Shown one piece after another: positions 1 to 11,933 of a stretch of 64,000 bases of DNA (positions are counted from its first letter, which is position 1; the number at the start of each line of letters is the position of its first letter). Under the pieces are notes generated by a model. It ran no database searches and was not told the DNA's origin. It worked only from the letters and a program-made list of their open reading frames with translations. Both the position numbers and the translations under genes were made by a program. This DNA comes from Lasiosphaeria ovina (lineage: Eukaryota; Ascomycota; Sordariomycetes; Sordariales; Lasiosphaeriaceae), in assembly GCA_033439765.1 (NCBI GenBank), contig JAULSN010000005.1, positions 2,433,001 to 2,497,000 of the forward strand. Direction: 5' to 3'.

Positions 1-3000
1 CTGATCGACAAGGTACGCAACCGGCGTCTTTTTTTCCCTCTTGAATCAGCCCATGACGGGATGCGCTGTGGAGCAGACCAAAGACTTTTTCCCCCCCTTT
101 AACCCAAGTCATGGAGTCATCTCTCGTCATTTCTGCGCCAGCCGGCAAGGACAAAGACAGGGACACTCTGGCCTCGTGCGTGACTCCGGCGCAATATCGG
201 ACGACACGGCTCCCGCCCGCCTGCCCGCCCTTTGAAAGGCGAGTATCTAATGAGAAGGAGGGACGACAGGCTCGTTGGGCCGTTTTGTTTGTCTGTCCAT
301 TGGCTGGAGCCGTTGGGCATGTCGCTGCTGGGACACGGGTACGGGTTCGTTTTGTTGAAGAAGACGCCAATACCGTGCAGTACCACTATCGAGGGAGGCG
401 AATTTCTTGACTTCATCCTGGGGGGGCTATAACAATCGGCTGGTTGCTAATAACGAACAAACGCCCACCCGTCGCACATACATACCTCAGGCAGGCAGGT
501 GAGGCAGCAGAGGCAGCAGCAGCAGAAGCAGGGCGTGCGTCCTTCCCGAACGACACCATTTACATAAGGTACTGTACATATCACAGGCAGTATGTTTAAC
601 TAGCGACGATCACAGCCCGAAGCCAGCACTCACTCGGCTAGGTAACACCAAATACATAGGGTGTACATATACGTACATTTATTACCAAGGCGGGAGGTTG
701 ATTGTGCCGTTGACGGGTCCGGTGGCGGGTGTGGGTGTGGGTGTTTGTGCGACGGAATACTGCGCGTTCGTTCTAGACGGCTTCCATGCATGACAGCAGT
801 TGCCAAGTCCGAGTTCTTGTTGTTGTTGTTATTGGTGAGAGCTGGCCATATCATCTTACTGAGTATCATGTCGTCCTATTCGCCCAAGAACATGATTTCC
901 CGGCGCGGGCGGACGCCTCCTTTGTGTCTTGCCCATGCACGCTCGCAACACCCGCAGCACTTACACGCGGATATGTCCACGTGTTAATGATAGGTATGGG
1001 ACGGGTGTGTGTGTGTGTGTGTGTGCGTGTGGCCCTGCGTGCGGTTTGGCAGCAACGTATTTGGTTCAACCACGGCATGGCATGGCATGGTATGGCATGA
1101 GTATTGGGTATTGGGTGTTGCTAGCCAGCCACAGAGGCGCTCAGTTCCGTCCCGTTGGCTCAATCAGGCATGCGCAGAGAATATTCCATAATCTTCGTTT
1201 CCCAGCCCGTGTCTCTGTCTGTCTTCTGTCGGCCCCGCATATACACTTATCCCCATCTTGCCTGATCGCACAAGCAGATTTGGCGTCACGCCTTATTCCC
1301 GCCAGCCACACACACCACACACTACACACACATCACACCACACCACACCACGCGGGGCTTTTCTTTCAACATTTCCCTTTTCTCTCTCTTATGAACTTCC
1401 GGAAATCTAATAATCCGTACAGGTAGAAGAACTATTGCAGCGATTTGCGGTTGCCTCCTGTTTGAGCGCGGCGCTGCTACAGGCATCTTCAATGCAATGC
1501 CTGCACGACCCCAATTCATCCGCGTCCTTTCACCCGCAGCAGCAGCGAGACCCGCTTCCCAACGAGAAAAAAGGAAGATCTGACCTGTAATTATTCCTTT
1601 TCCCTGTGTCCCCCATCCGACACCGCCCGCTTTTGTGTTTGGGGGTTTGGGGGGGGGTGTGTGTGGATGTGGGTTTGTGGAAGTTTGGGGCGCCGTACCG
1701 TAGGATGGGCCGCCCGGATCCGGCATGGCGTGTGGAAGGGCTGGAAGGACCGGAATGGCAGGCTTCTAGAACATTTCCCTGACGAGATTGGCGTTCCCGT
1801 ACCCCCCCTCTTCCTGTCCCTCTCTCCCCCTGTCGCCCGCGCCCGTATGATGGTTGCAGCAAGCCCACTGCCAGCCTCATATGCACGGGCACCGATGCTC
1901 GGTTAGTGCCACGGAGATGCCGCCCCTTCTTCGCCTTCCATGAGCCTGTGAGGCGTGAACGAGGCAACAGGTTTGTGGCAATTCCGGGATATTGGGGTGG
2001 TCAGCCTGTCGGTCGGACGTACCTACACACGCTTGGGTCGTCGCGATCCTATCAAGACACTCGTCGGATCAACGTTATTGTGTTTTTTTGGCATAAGTGA
2101 ACAAGTGGCTGGGAGTGTTGCCGCTGTCCCGCTGCAGCCTGTCCCCGAGATTTCAATCTTACTTGCCAAAACCAGTCACCGTTCCCATCAGCGCTCCTTC
2201 CCTTGTCCACGTGCGTCGTTTGGAGGAAGGACGACCGACGACGGTCCCGGGCATTGCGCGCGGTCAGGGACGTGGCCTCGGTCACGACTCACGAGCGAAC
2301 CGGAAGGCACTGTCTTGGCTCCTTCCGAGAATCATTTCTTCAACCGTTGTTGTTTTTACCTACCTACCTAATTTAATAACTGGGATCTCTTCGATCCTTC
2401 GTTTTCGTGCTCTGTGCTCTGCGCTCTGTGCTCTGGATGCCCCGCGATTCGATGCATCATGATCCATCTCCGGGGCGCGGCACATCTTTCCAAAGTCTTC
2501 ACAGTTCACACCGCTCCTCAGCCAATGGGACGGAGCGAACCACACTGACCACAAAGGAAGCAGCGAGGCTGCCAATAAACGTCGATATTATGGCTGGCAA
2601 ATCACAAATCACAATTCCAGCCTTTTGCGAACGAGCCCCGAATGCGCCCCGAGAATGCTCCTTCCCCAACCGCTTCAGCACGGGCAAACCGCGAGGCGGG
2701 CTGATGATGGTTCGCCTCGGTACCTGCCTTGCTGCGACTACATACACCGCTTGGCAGAGAGGCTCTATTGAAACCTGACGGAGCCCGTTGTTCTTTTCGT
2801 GGACTAGGTATTACGGTAAACACTAGTGTTGAATCTTGTAATAAGGCCCCGGCCCCCCTTCGGGTTGTGCCGAAATCTGCATCACGTCTCCCTGTCCGCG
2901 CTTCGTCACGGGGATCCCGCTTTTTTTCCCCTTTTTTGGGCGTGGTTGCTTCGGCTAGAGATTGACCCTCGTCCAGCTCCGGTTCAGCTCTCCTGATGGA

Positions 3001-5324
3001 ACATTCCTTCCGCTCGTTCGTTTGTTCGTTCTGGATACAATCTCACTCCACTCCGTTGATGGGGATAGGAGTCTTGGGTGTCTGTTTTTTTTTTTTTTTT
3101 TTTACTTCCCTGATTGGAATGAATCGCAGCCTGCTCTTTGTTGCGCCCCAGACGCCAAGGCTTGCTGAGAGTCTTAGGGGTAGGGCCACTCGTCCGGTTC
3201 ACGTGGACACGATTGTTTTTCGTGTTGGCGCCGGCGCTATTCAGTACTCAGTAAAAAACGGCAAAAAAAATTCGACAGGCTCGTCCGGATTCCATTCAAA
3301 TTACATCGAGTTTTGCGGGCACTGAATGACCCCCCAATGTCTGACCCCCACGAGCGGTGAGGCTGGCTCCGCATATCGGCCGAGACGGAGCGGGTCGCCC
3401 GCCGCCGAGCATGGCTCTTCACCGTGTCTACACTACCTTGACATCTATTACTCGATTGTTACGCAAACGCGCCCCATCCAGCAAACACCTCGTCGCCTCA
3501 TGACACACGGTATTGCAAATTGTCGAGAAAAAATCTCGGGATCCAGAGCAACAGCTTGAGCCGCGGGTTGCCGCATTCCAGTTTTTTTCTCTTTTTTTTT
3601 TTCATTGCCCCTGGCGCACGTCTCCACAGGTCTCAGGAAGGGCCTCGATCGCTTGGCGCCGTAGACTGTTTGGTTCACGAAGGACCAACGAAAATTGCAG
3701 GGCCTCGTGAAAGGCAGAAAGAGAAAAAAAAGAGCCAAAAAGGGCCGGCATTTGCCCGGCACAAGTGGCATAGCATGGAACATGGAAGCGGCAAGCGGCA
3801 AGCGCTCCCAAGTCTTTAAGCTTGATTCCCATGCTGCAGGACACTCGTCCTTTGCGTGGAACGACGTCAATCGGGCAGGGTTTGCGGTCTCCCGGCGGCT
3901 TCTCATCTTAGATCTTGCATCCCTCCGCTTGATCTTTCCGCTTTTTCTTTCCCTTTCCCTTTCCATTTCCCTTCTCTTCGCTGTGTCCAATGGCGCCGTT
4001 TGTTGGCGGCATTGGAGATCCGCCCCCCTTTACCCCCCCTTTTGACGTTTACCAGCTTCCCGAATAGGAAGAAGAGAGACATTGAAACAAACCCAGACAG
4101 TAAAAGAGGCAAGTGCCCAGCCAGCCAGCCAGCCAACGGCTAGTCCCAGGCCCAGGCTCAGTACGGGACAGCTCCTTCAATTCTCTGGTTGCCGTCGTCG
4201 AGCGCAACCCAGTCCTGGCCTCTGTGTTCTCAAGCGAGGAAGGAAGGTTGGTTGGCTGGCTGCTTTCGGCTCACATCCGGTCTGTCGTAGATTGACGAGT
4301 CGTGTTCTCTCACGGGGTCGCCTCATCCACGGTACGTGCTGGGGCGCCGTGGCTAGCCCAGGTTCCTGGTAGCATCACCATGTTGCATTCCGCCAACCTT
4401 TGAGGCCATCGCGACCCGCAGAAAGGGGAGTCAAAAGCCTGGGCGCGCGAAATTCGCCCAAACAAACCCGCGCGCAGGGTGTTGCTCGGCGAGACTACAC
4501 TAGAGAGAGATATTTTTGGCTCTGTGTGCGACATTCCGTTTGCCTCTTGGAAAAGTAACATGACTGTCCCGGCTCCCGTCGCACACCCCGGGCCCCCTGG
4601 GATCGTATCGCATGGCATGGCATGGCAAGGGCATGGACATGGTCATGGGCAGGTGGCGCCGGGCCCCCCGTGTCCGGGGCCTAACGGGGAAGGAGCCGGA
4701 CGTGTCAAACCGAGCAAGGACGCGGGGAAGCAAGAGGCAGGCAGGCAGGCAGGCAAACAAGCAAGCAAACGGGACAACCAGGTAGGATGTCGGCATGTGG
4801 GTGGCAGGCCGTACTGTGGTATACGCGATCCCCCTCAGTGGCCCAATTGAACCCCATAGCGAACACCTCGCCGATATGTTTGTCTGCAGGGGAGACGAAA
4901 ACACCGTTGAATTTGCGGCACACTGTTAATATGACCGTTTCGCCAGCTTCGCCGTTCCGGCGGCGGCGTAGTCTATTTAAGGGGAGCTGGGCCTCCCTAT
5001 TTGTTAGCAGCTCTCGCTATCGCAAACATTTCGTAGCGCGTGTATATATTATTACTTCGAATTCAGCTTCAATTTTGGTATGGATGGGTGGATTCTAAGA
5101 TACAAGTTTGGTGCAACCCTAATAAGGGGTCGAAGGGAATGTAGAACGCTAACAAAATATAGTGCAAACGACTTTCCCTCGGCCTCTCGTACGGATTCAG
5201 AGGACCCCGGCACCCTGGCGAGTGACGAAGACTTTTTACCCCATATTCCGTATGTACAAAATAACCACAATGCCAAGGCCAGCGGCCAGCTAAAGATATT
5301 GTTCCCTATCAAATCATCATTCAC
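1..5324. other. Intergenic region, no gene recognised
   Basis: I find no open frame that resembles a known protein; the many short frames are mutually overlapping and low in complexity. The stretch holds simple repeats: a GCA run near 505-530, a GT run near 1004-1026, CA/CCA-rich sequence at 1309-1350, CATGG-type repeats near 1074-1099 and 4610-4650, a run of 19 T at 3085-3103, and GGCA/AAGC repeats near 4736-4770. It presumably contains UTR and regulatory sequence for genes outside the window to the left. Confidence 0.5.
3085..3103. repeat. Poly-T tract (19 T)
   Basis: An uninterrupted run of 19 thymines in intergenic DNA. It is a simple homopolymer and shows no gene-related context. Confidence 0.9.
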
Positions 5325-7724
5325 CTAATGACCGGCCTCGGACTCCTGCCGATCCGCAAGAAGACGGGCCTTGCGCCCGACAATCTGAGAATTCCCGTTA
5401 AGTGTAACTTGGTTCCGAGCGTCGGCCTCGATACGGCCACGCTTCCTCTTGAGCGGCCCGGAAACCGCCTGGTGCTTGGGGAGTGGAAAGAGGAGGGCTC
5501 GGTCGAAGTCGATAATCATAATGCAACGGCGCTCTGCGTTCCAGAGAAAATTGCCGCTGCAGTCATCCATAGGATTAACACCCTTCTTCAAGATAGCCGT
5601 CAACGACTTCTTCTTCAGCGTCTTTACGTCTTCTACGCTGGCGTCTGGCGTCTCGCCCGCCCACGACATAAGCATCATATGAACGACGAACTTGAACCCC
5701 GGGAGGATATAGCCAGGATCGAGGCGTACGAGGCCTAAATGTACTGGTACTAACTCGCCCTGGAGATAGTCAAGTCGTGCGTAGACTTGGCCTTCGTGCT
5801 TTAGACGACCGAGATGGCATCCCTGCGTCCCTTTGCCGACAAATGTGTAGCCGTATGGAATGAGCTCCAGTTTGAAAAGCCAGCCTATCGCTCCTCTCTT
5901 GCTCCAGAAGTCCACTATCTGGCATTTCCAGTAGGGATTTCGGAGGAGCTGCTGCTTCACCAGATCGGTAAACTGGTCAGCATTGACGGGATGCCGAGAG
6001 GAGCCGTCGGAGCGATGTAATAAGATATTAGGGCAATTCTCGTCCAAGTCTTTCTGTCTTTTGAGACCTAACAGGCACGCTTGTGTGCAGTATTGCCTGG
6101 TAGGTGCCGAGTCGACTATGGTAATATCCTCGTCCTCGCTACCACTCGACGGATAGTTTTTCCGCTTATTAGCCGGTCGGGATTGAGATAGGTCGTATTT
6201 TGGATAGTCCTCTTCGTCATCTTTGTCATCCTCGTCATCCTTATCGCCTTGGGGGAATATACTTGCTAGCTTATAAGACGACCGTGAGCCCACCTTGCGA
6301 CCAGTCGGTTCCGCGTTAGGTATAAACTCCGAGCCGTCCGTGGCCTGCGATGACGGCGCGGACGATGACTGCGTGGACGATGACTCGGCGGGCTCGAGCC
6401 CGGGATAGGCCGCATCCTTATACGGCTCAGGCCATATTTGTAGTGTTGTCTCCGCCATAGATAATGCTGCTTCGAGTGATGGTCCCCTAAGAGCTTCGGA
6501 CTGAAAACTCAGTAGGCAAAAGCTGGCTAGCTGAGCTACTGCGGTATAGGATAGGCGGTCGGTCCAGTCGCCGCTCAGCTCGCCCACATCGTCGGCCGGC
6601 AGGCACGGATGGCAGTATAGCGTTTGCGGGTCGTTCCTATCGATATAGAGTAGTAGTAACGACCGTCCCGTAGTGATATAGCCATATGATATCCCGTAGA
6701 TAATCATATAGTGGAAGACTTGGGTCAGTGCTATGGCGATGAATGCCTCGGCATTCTCCCGGTATTGTGCTTCGGTATCGCGGCTGGATATGATACAATT
6801 GACCCTGGTGACGACCTCGTGGAATAGGTGCTCCTTCGCTACGGCTGACCGAAGATGCTCGGTAGCGACTTTATGGGCTGCCTTATAGTCGTATACAAAG
6901 GCCTGGGTCTGGCTGCCGTCGGTTCGTGTTCGTAAGCCGATTCCGTCCGGTTGTATCGTTGGGTGTTTATGCTTCTGCTCGGGCGCGAGACGCTTATTCG
7001 GCCCAGCTTGCCGCCGTCGTTCCGAACCACCCTCGCTGGTCTCACCCTCTATCATCCCACTCCAATTGCTCGCTTGTGTGACCTCGCGGAAGTTCTCGGT
7101 AAACCGAAGCCTCGTAAAGTCGTACGCGACGCGAGCTTCCTCGTCGGTCGCGAGGACACCGACGATCTCCAGCACGGGCTCCTCGACAGCAAGCTTCTCG
7201 AAGAAGTATTCGATCGCACTTTCGTTACCAGCTACCCTCCGGGCAATTCCCGCCCCCAGATCCATGGTTGTGCTCTTTTGGTGGAAGCGTTGCTTCTCGC
7301 CACAGATCCTGCTCATAAAACCGAAGTGTTGTGGCAGAAGGACGGTTTCGAATTCGGTCCAAAGACGAAGTTGCTTAGGGTAGTACTTGCCCAAGACATT
7401 TGTGAAGCCTGTTGAAGATATGGATGCGTCGGCAAGTCGTAGGCTATTGTAGAGGAGACTGTGGCAGTTCCCCAGGTATTCGTAGAGCGTGGTCCGTCGG
7501 TTCTCCAGGTAAAGCCGCTCCTTCTCTTGTCGCTCTCGCGCCTCTCGTATATTGGCTTCCTCCTCTCGTGCCTTGGCATCCTCCGCTCGTGCCTTGGCAT
7601 CCTCCGCTCGTGCCTTGGCATCCTCCGCTCGTGCCTTGGCATCCTCCTCTCGTGCCTTGGCTCGTGCCTTGGCTTCCTCCAACTCGCGAAGGAGCTGTGC
7701 AATCTTCTTGTCTTTGTCGGACAT
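5325..7724 (-). CDS. Coiled-coil protein with degenerate kinase-like C-terminal domain
   Basis: Single-exon gene of 799 residues starting at the ATG at 7724. Residues about 16-56 are a charged coiled coil built from tandem seven-residue units rich in E, A, K and R, encoded by near-identical 21-base DNA repeats. The middle (about 70-330) is an uncharacterised globular region. An acidic stretch lies near residues 494-507. The C-terminus resembles fungal protein-kinase-like proteins: a MSWAGE helix, then GVNPMDDCSGN (about 715-725), LWNAE, and IIDFDRA (about 737-743), which correspond to a catalytic loop and a DFG-like metal-binding site. The histidine normally seen in the loop is replaced, and no clear beta-3 lysine is visible, so activity is uncertain. 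By eye the gene is less G/C-rich than the housekeeping genes here. Such proteins are common, often multicopy and uncharacterised in filamentous fungi. I do not assign a cellular role. Confidence 0.72.
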   Translation of the reverse strand: MSDKDKKIAQLLRELEEAKARAKAREEDAKARAEDAKARAEDAKARAEDAKAREEEANIREARERQEKERLYLENRRTTLYEYLGNCHSLLYNSLRLADASISSTGFTNVLGKYYPKQLRLWTEFETVLLPQHFGFMSRICGEKQRFHQKSTTMDLGAGIARRVAGNESAIEYFFEKLAVEEPVLEIVGVLATDEEARVAYDFTRLRFTENFREVTQASNWSGMIEGETSEGGSERRRQAGPNKRLAPEQKHKHPTIQPDGIGLRTRTDGSQTQAFVYDYKAAHKVATEHLRSAVAKEHLFHEVVTRVNCIISSRDTEAQYRENAEAFIAIALTQVFHYMIIYGISYGYITTGRSLLLLYIDRNDPQTLYCHPCLPADDVGELSGDWTDRLSYTAVAQLASFCLLSFQSEALRGPSLEAALSMAETTLQIWPEPYKDAAYPGLEPAESSSTQSSSAPSSQATDGSEFIPNAEPTGRKVGSRSSYKLASIFPQGDKDDEDDKDDEEDYPKYDLSQSRPANKRKNYPSSGSEDEDITIVDSAPTRQYCTQACLLGLKRQKDLDENCPNILLHRSDGSSRHPVNADQFTDLVKQQLLRNPYWKCQIVDFWSKRGAIGWLFKLELIPYGYTFVGKGTQGCHLGRLKHEGQVYARLDYLQGELVPVHLGLVRLDPGYILPGFKFVVHMMLMSWAGETPDASVEDVKTLKKKSLTAILKKGVNPMDDCSGNFLWNAERRCIMIIDFDRALLFPLPKHQAVSGPLKRKRGRIEADARNQVTLNGNSQIVGRKARLLADRQESEAGH
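7558..7675 (-). repeat. 21-base tandem repeat inside the kinase-like gene
   Basis: About five copies of a 21-base unit containing CTCGTGCCTTGGCATCCTCC on the plus strand. They encode the repeated AEDAKAR coiled-coil heptads of the minus-strand protein. Unit length is a multiple of three, so copy-number change keeps the reading frame. Confidence 0.85.
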
Positions 7725-9707
7725 TGTATTTGCTGGGCTCGGTCGCTTGGGGCTCGGGGGGGAGTCGTGGTTGCCAGTGGCGGCGGATGTCTGGCGAGAG
7801 CTTCCGTGGGTCTGATGGCTCGAAATGCACGCGTCTGTCAGCGGTCAGCGGTCAGCGGAGCCTTCACGTGTCAGTCTCGTCAGATCAGGAGAAGTACCTT
7901 ACTTTGGTGTAGAGCGCAGGCGCCTTGCTCCTGCACGCGTGGTAGGGAGAGAGGAGATGGTAAAATAAGCTACCTGGCAAGTCATGCTGAACGGCAGCCC
8001 TCCGGGGGCGCTACGCTCGGTATTCCACGGCTTAAGGAATCCGAGGATTATCCGATCGACCAGTCCCCGTTGTCCATTTCGACACGGACGTAAACTGGCC
8101 AATCAGCGTTCGAAAAACATTCGGCACCCTCACGGTAAAAGAGAAGAGACAGCCTCTCTACGCCACCTCCGGCTCGCAAGCTCGCCTACGGTGGCTCCGT
8201 TCAGCTGAATCAGGCTTATATAGATATGCGGATGAGCGCTAGGTAGTAACCCGCCGAGCCGAGAAATTGTGGGGCAGTATTAGGCACGTCACCCATCCGA
8301 TAGGTGGGGTTATCTCAGAGTCTTTTTCCAGGCAGGGAGAGGGGGAGTAGCTTCGCTTCAACCAGGCATAGGAGATGATGAAAGCCGTATTTTCCGCCCA
8401 AACGGCTATACTGAAGTATCTCGAGGAAATATACATGCCACTTTCAAGTCAGTGGGCGACTTGCTACACCAACAAGGTACAAAATTTCGCTCCGTTTGTG
8501 AGCACGACCGTTTTTTTTTTTAAAAGTAAAAAAAAAAAGAAAACGGAATACACTAACAGGAGGGAAAGAGGGACCCGTTTTTGGATCCCAAGAACCCCGG
8601 TTCCTGACCCCCTCTACCTCGTGGGGCAAGCTTCTAGGGACCTGTCTGTCTGTACATTACGGGCTTGTGTTGATCTCTCTGACGTGCCAGTGACGCAGCA
8701 GCCGACCCCTCCCTCTTCTTTCTCCCGAGAAGGCGGATTGGACGGCGTGGCCTGTGATGCGACTTTGGCCAAGCCCGATCAAGCAGTGCCGACATGAGGC
8801 GCGGGAGCGAGCCGAGTTGGGGCATGCCGTCCGCCTGCTTATCGGCGTCAGTCAGTCATTGCTCAGCAGGTGTCGATGTGGGCTTGAGCAGATTAGCTGG
8901 TTTTGGTTTCGCGACTCTCTCAGAAATAGGCCTGCCCGCTGGCGCTGTGGCATCGTGAGTTTGAGGCCTGATGGTCGAGAGACGTGGGCGAGGTTGCCAG
9001 GCGTGGATCGACCTCTCGTGTTTGCGGCGGGTTGCGGTCTTAGGTTGCGGCCTAAGAATGTGTTTGTGTGCGTATGCTCGCAACAGGGTGTTCATGGTGG
9101 GCGGGGAACAAGGACAGAGATGGCAACGCCGGTGGCGTTGGACAGGTGGCTACGCAGCTGGCTTTCTTGTGCCGATCTGCCTCCGTATCTATCTACCTAT
9201 CTATCACTCTGCCCACTATCCATGCTCTCAGATTCGCATCCCCGCTATCGTGTGCTGCTCCTCTTGCGTTGCGTGATATACCGCCCTCTCGCGCGCCGTG
9301 GCGCACAAAAACCGGCTTTGGCGCGAGCAATGTCTTCTTTTTCCTCATACTAGGGAACTTGGCTATCTATCTATCTCTGTTCGTCGTGCTCTATTCGGGA
9401 GTGGAATATGCCGCCACCACCGCCATACAGGATAGCAGAGTCTGGATATCGCGACCGCGAACGCGAGGCGGCCGCTCATCTCACCCCTATGGCTCGCGAC
9501 TCGTGCTACCCATCTGCTCTCATGTGAAGCAGGCAACAACAAACACACCTCACTTTACTTTACCTAGACAAGAGAGGGAGACAGAAGGAAGGGGGTGGGG
9601 TTGCATGGCTCTGTCTGAGGTGTCAAAGGTATCTACCGCCGCATCGCTGCGTGTCAACCCCTCCTGGCCCATGTATTTCCACCCTCCCCTGTGGCGTCCT
9701 ACCCGCC

Positions 9708-9738
9708 TAGGTGTAGGTGTAGGTGTAGGTGTAGGTGT
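9708..9738. repeat. GTGTAG hexanucleotide microsatellite
   Basis: About five tandem copies of TAGGTG/GTGTAG. The unit differs from the usual fungal telomere repeat TTAGGG, so this is treated as an ordinary microsatellite. Confidence 0.85.
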
Positions 9739-10652
9739 ACGACTAACTGTTAGATGGCCGGCGAGACATACAGACCATACCATACCAGATGGGCATCCTA
9801 CATCGTGAATCCACCGGCTTGCTTGCTTGTAATGTAAAGCGGGTTGGAAAGGGGTTTGTCTTTCTGCCTGTCTGTCTGTGTGTCTGCCCCCTCCCCCCTG
9901 AGGCGTGATTAGGCCTTTCAGGAGTGGGTCGGGTTGGGCTGGAGACGGGGTCGCGGATATGGATATGGATGGATGGATGATGGATGGCAGTGGAAACTGC
10001 TGTGGCGCCATTAGTGTGGTGTGGTGTGGTGTGCCCAGAGAAGTCGTACCAGGTAAACATGCCGCCTACATGCGTCCCAACTCCCCAAGGGGTGGTGGTG
10101 CAGTTGCCATGTTCGCGTCCCTCATCTCTCTGGGTTATACCGTCTCTGAGCACAAGCGGACGAGGCACTCGGCGGAGAGATACGGTAGATGGCTTGCTGC
10201 CGGCCCTCTCTCCTTTTATCTGCCCCAGTGTATATATGTGTAAAGAATAGACAAGCTAACACCCGTGGTATTGAATCCTTCTATATACCCCTATATGGCT
10301 GCCACCAGAGCAAACCCCGACCTTGGGACTGGCCAGGCCAAGATGGCGGTTCTACCCATCCATTCCATCCACCTTGGTCAGTCACGGCAGCCAGACACAG
10401 CTTCCTAGTCCATAGACAGACACCAGTGCAATGAATGCCTAGTTCCCAACGTTGTATACACCAAATTCTTCCGCCTTTACAATATGTTCCTCTTCGTTAG
10501 AAGTAAGCCCACAGCCACGTCTAGTTCCACAGTTGTTCAGTTTGTCTTGCTAGTCACCGGGCAATACACTGCTCATACAACTGCAACCCTCACCATACCT
10601 ACCTTTCTTGTTTTAGCCCGCTTGCATCCGAGTTTAGTCCAAGTTCAACAGG

Positions 10653-10870
10653 GGTTTCGTCGTGCTTCCGACCGAGTTAGATCCGGGTTACAGTGTCTGG
10701 TTTGTTACACCTTAGTTGTGATGACCTCCTTGCCTTCGGCTTGGGCCCGTGTTTTGTCTCGGTTTCGTCGTGCTTTCGACTGGGTTAGATCTGGGTTACA
10801 GTGTCTTACCTACTTGTTACACCTTAGCTATGCCCTCCTTTGCCTTTGACTTGGGCCCGTGTTCTGTCTC
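10653..10870. repeat. Imperfect tandem duplication, two units of about 108-110 bases
   Basis: Two head-to-tail copies (10653-10760 and 10761-10870), each starting GGTTTCGTCGTGCTT and ending GGGCCCGTGTT(T/C)TGTCTC. A third copy begins at 10871 but breaks off after a few bases. Many differences between the copies are C/T or G/A transitions. No protein is recognised in either copy. Confidence 0.8.
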
Positions 10871-10887
10871 GGTTTCGGCAGTGTTTA

Positions 10888-10898
10888 CCCTATATAAA
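10888..10898 (+). promoter_or_regulatory. TATA-like element after the tandem duplication
   Basis: CTATATAAAGC lies immediately downstream of the 108-base duplication. It fits a core-promoter TATA box on the plus strand, but no convincing coding sequence follows it, so its role is unknown. Confidence 0.25.
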
Positions 10899-11757
10899 GC
10901 CCGTTTACAGTGAGTGTGGTGTGGTGTTTGTTTGCCTGTCTTGATCTCGTTGCGTGCGTGCCGTTTTGTGAGATTACCTTCAAGTTGGGTTCAGTCAAAC
11001 TTTCAGCTCTCCTTGGCCCCTTAATACCTACTATACATGGTATCTATAGATTGACACAGCGATGCAGTCCAGACAGCCTACTTCTGTGGAGAGCGTGTTG
11101 TACGAACCCCCCCCCCCCCCCCTCCCGATCTCTCCACAGCCGATCATCAACAAGGGGCTCACTCAACACGGGGCGTTCGCCCCTTTCTGAACCCATACCT
11201 AAGCCTGACATCCATCCATCCATCCAACAAACCTCCTACTTCCACCGCAGCAAGTCCTTTTCGCATTGCTGTTTCCAACACGTCCTCGAAACGGAAGGAA
11301 AGACAAAAGATCGACTGCCTGATACACAGCCCCGCTCCAGCCGATATCGATAACTCCAAGATGAGAAGTTCCCATGACGATGATGATGATATTCCTATAG
11401 GCTGCTAAAATTCCAATGAATGCTATCCAACATCCCTACCCCCCAGAGAAAAAGAAGAAGAACATGCAATGTAATGCAAATCACACACACACACCCTGAG
11501 AAACCTCCCAGCCGCAGAGAAAGGGAGGCCCCCTCCAACAAAAAAAAGGGGAACCACAAAAAAAAGGGGTGAAAAGGGAGAAAAAGCCAACTTGCAGTGA
11601 TTCCATCTCTGCCACATGACATAGAATAGCAAAGGAACGGAACGAGACGCGCCGCCATATTACCCATCTACCTAGATGCCGGTACCGGATCCGTTCTAAA
11701 GTCTAACGCCCTGCCATTGCCACCACCGCCACGAACGTCTGACGGGGGTGCTGGCTA

Positions 11758-11786
11758 TGATGATGATAATGATGATAATGATAACG

Positions 11787-11826
<40 letters not shown>
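11758..11826. repeat. GAT/AAT then AAC trinucleotide array
   Basis: A GAT/AAT-rich stretch passes into about eleven AAC units. It lies just past the 3' end of the dehydrogenase gene. Confidence 0.85.
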
Positions 11827-11933
11827 GAGGAGAGAAAAAGCAAGTCTTGCCTGCCCACTTAGGTAGGTAGGTAGTCCCTATCTAACCATCCGTCCACCTG
11901 CCATACATGCACACCCATACACCCTACGCTGCG

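Larger units (their letters stand above)
7725..11933. other. Intergenic region rich in simple repeats
   Basis: No recognisable coding sequence. It holds a T-run/A-run pair around 8511-8541, a GTGTAG hexamer array at 9708-9738, a tandem duplication at 10653-10870 followed by a TATA-like CTATATAAAGC near 10888, a run of about 16 C at 11107-11122, and a trinucleotide array at 11758-11826. The right end is the 3' flank of the dehydrogenase gene. Confidence 0.5.

Noticed and set aside
9708..9738. Possible interstitial telomere repeat
   Set aside because: The unit GTGTAG is not the fungal TTAGGG repeat, and the array is short.
9068..9808. 246-residue frame in the spacer left of GUT2
   Set aside because: Includes microsatellite translation (repeated Gly-Val) and nothing that resembles a protein family.
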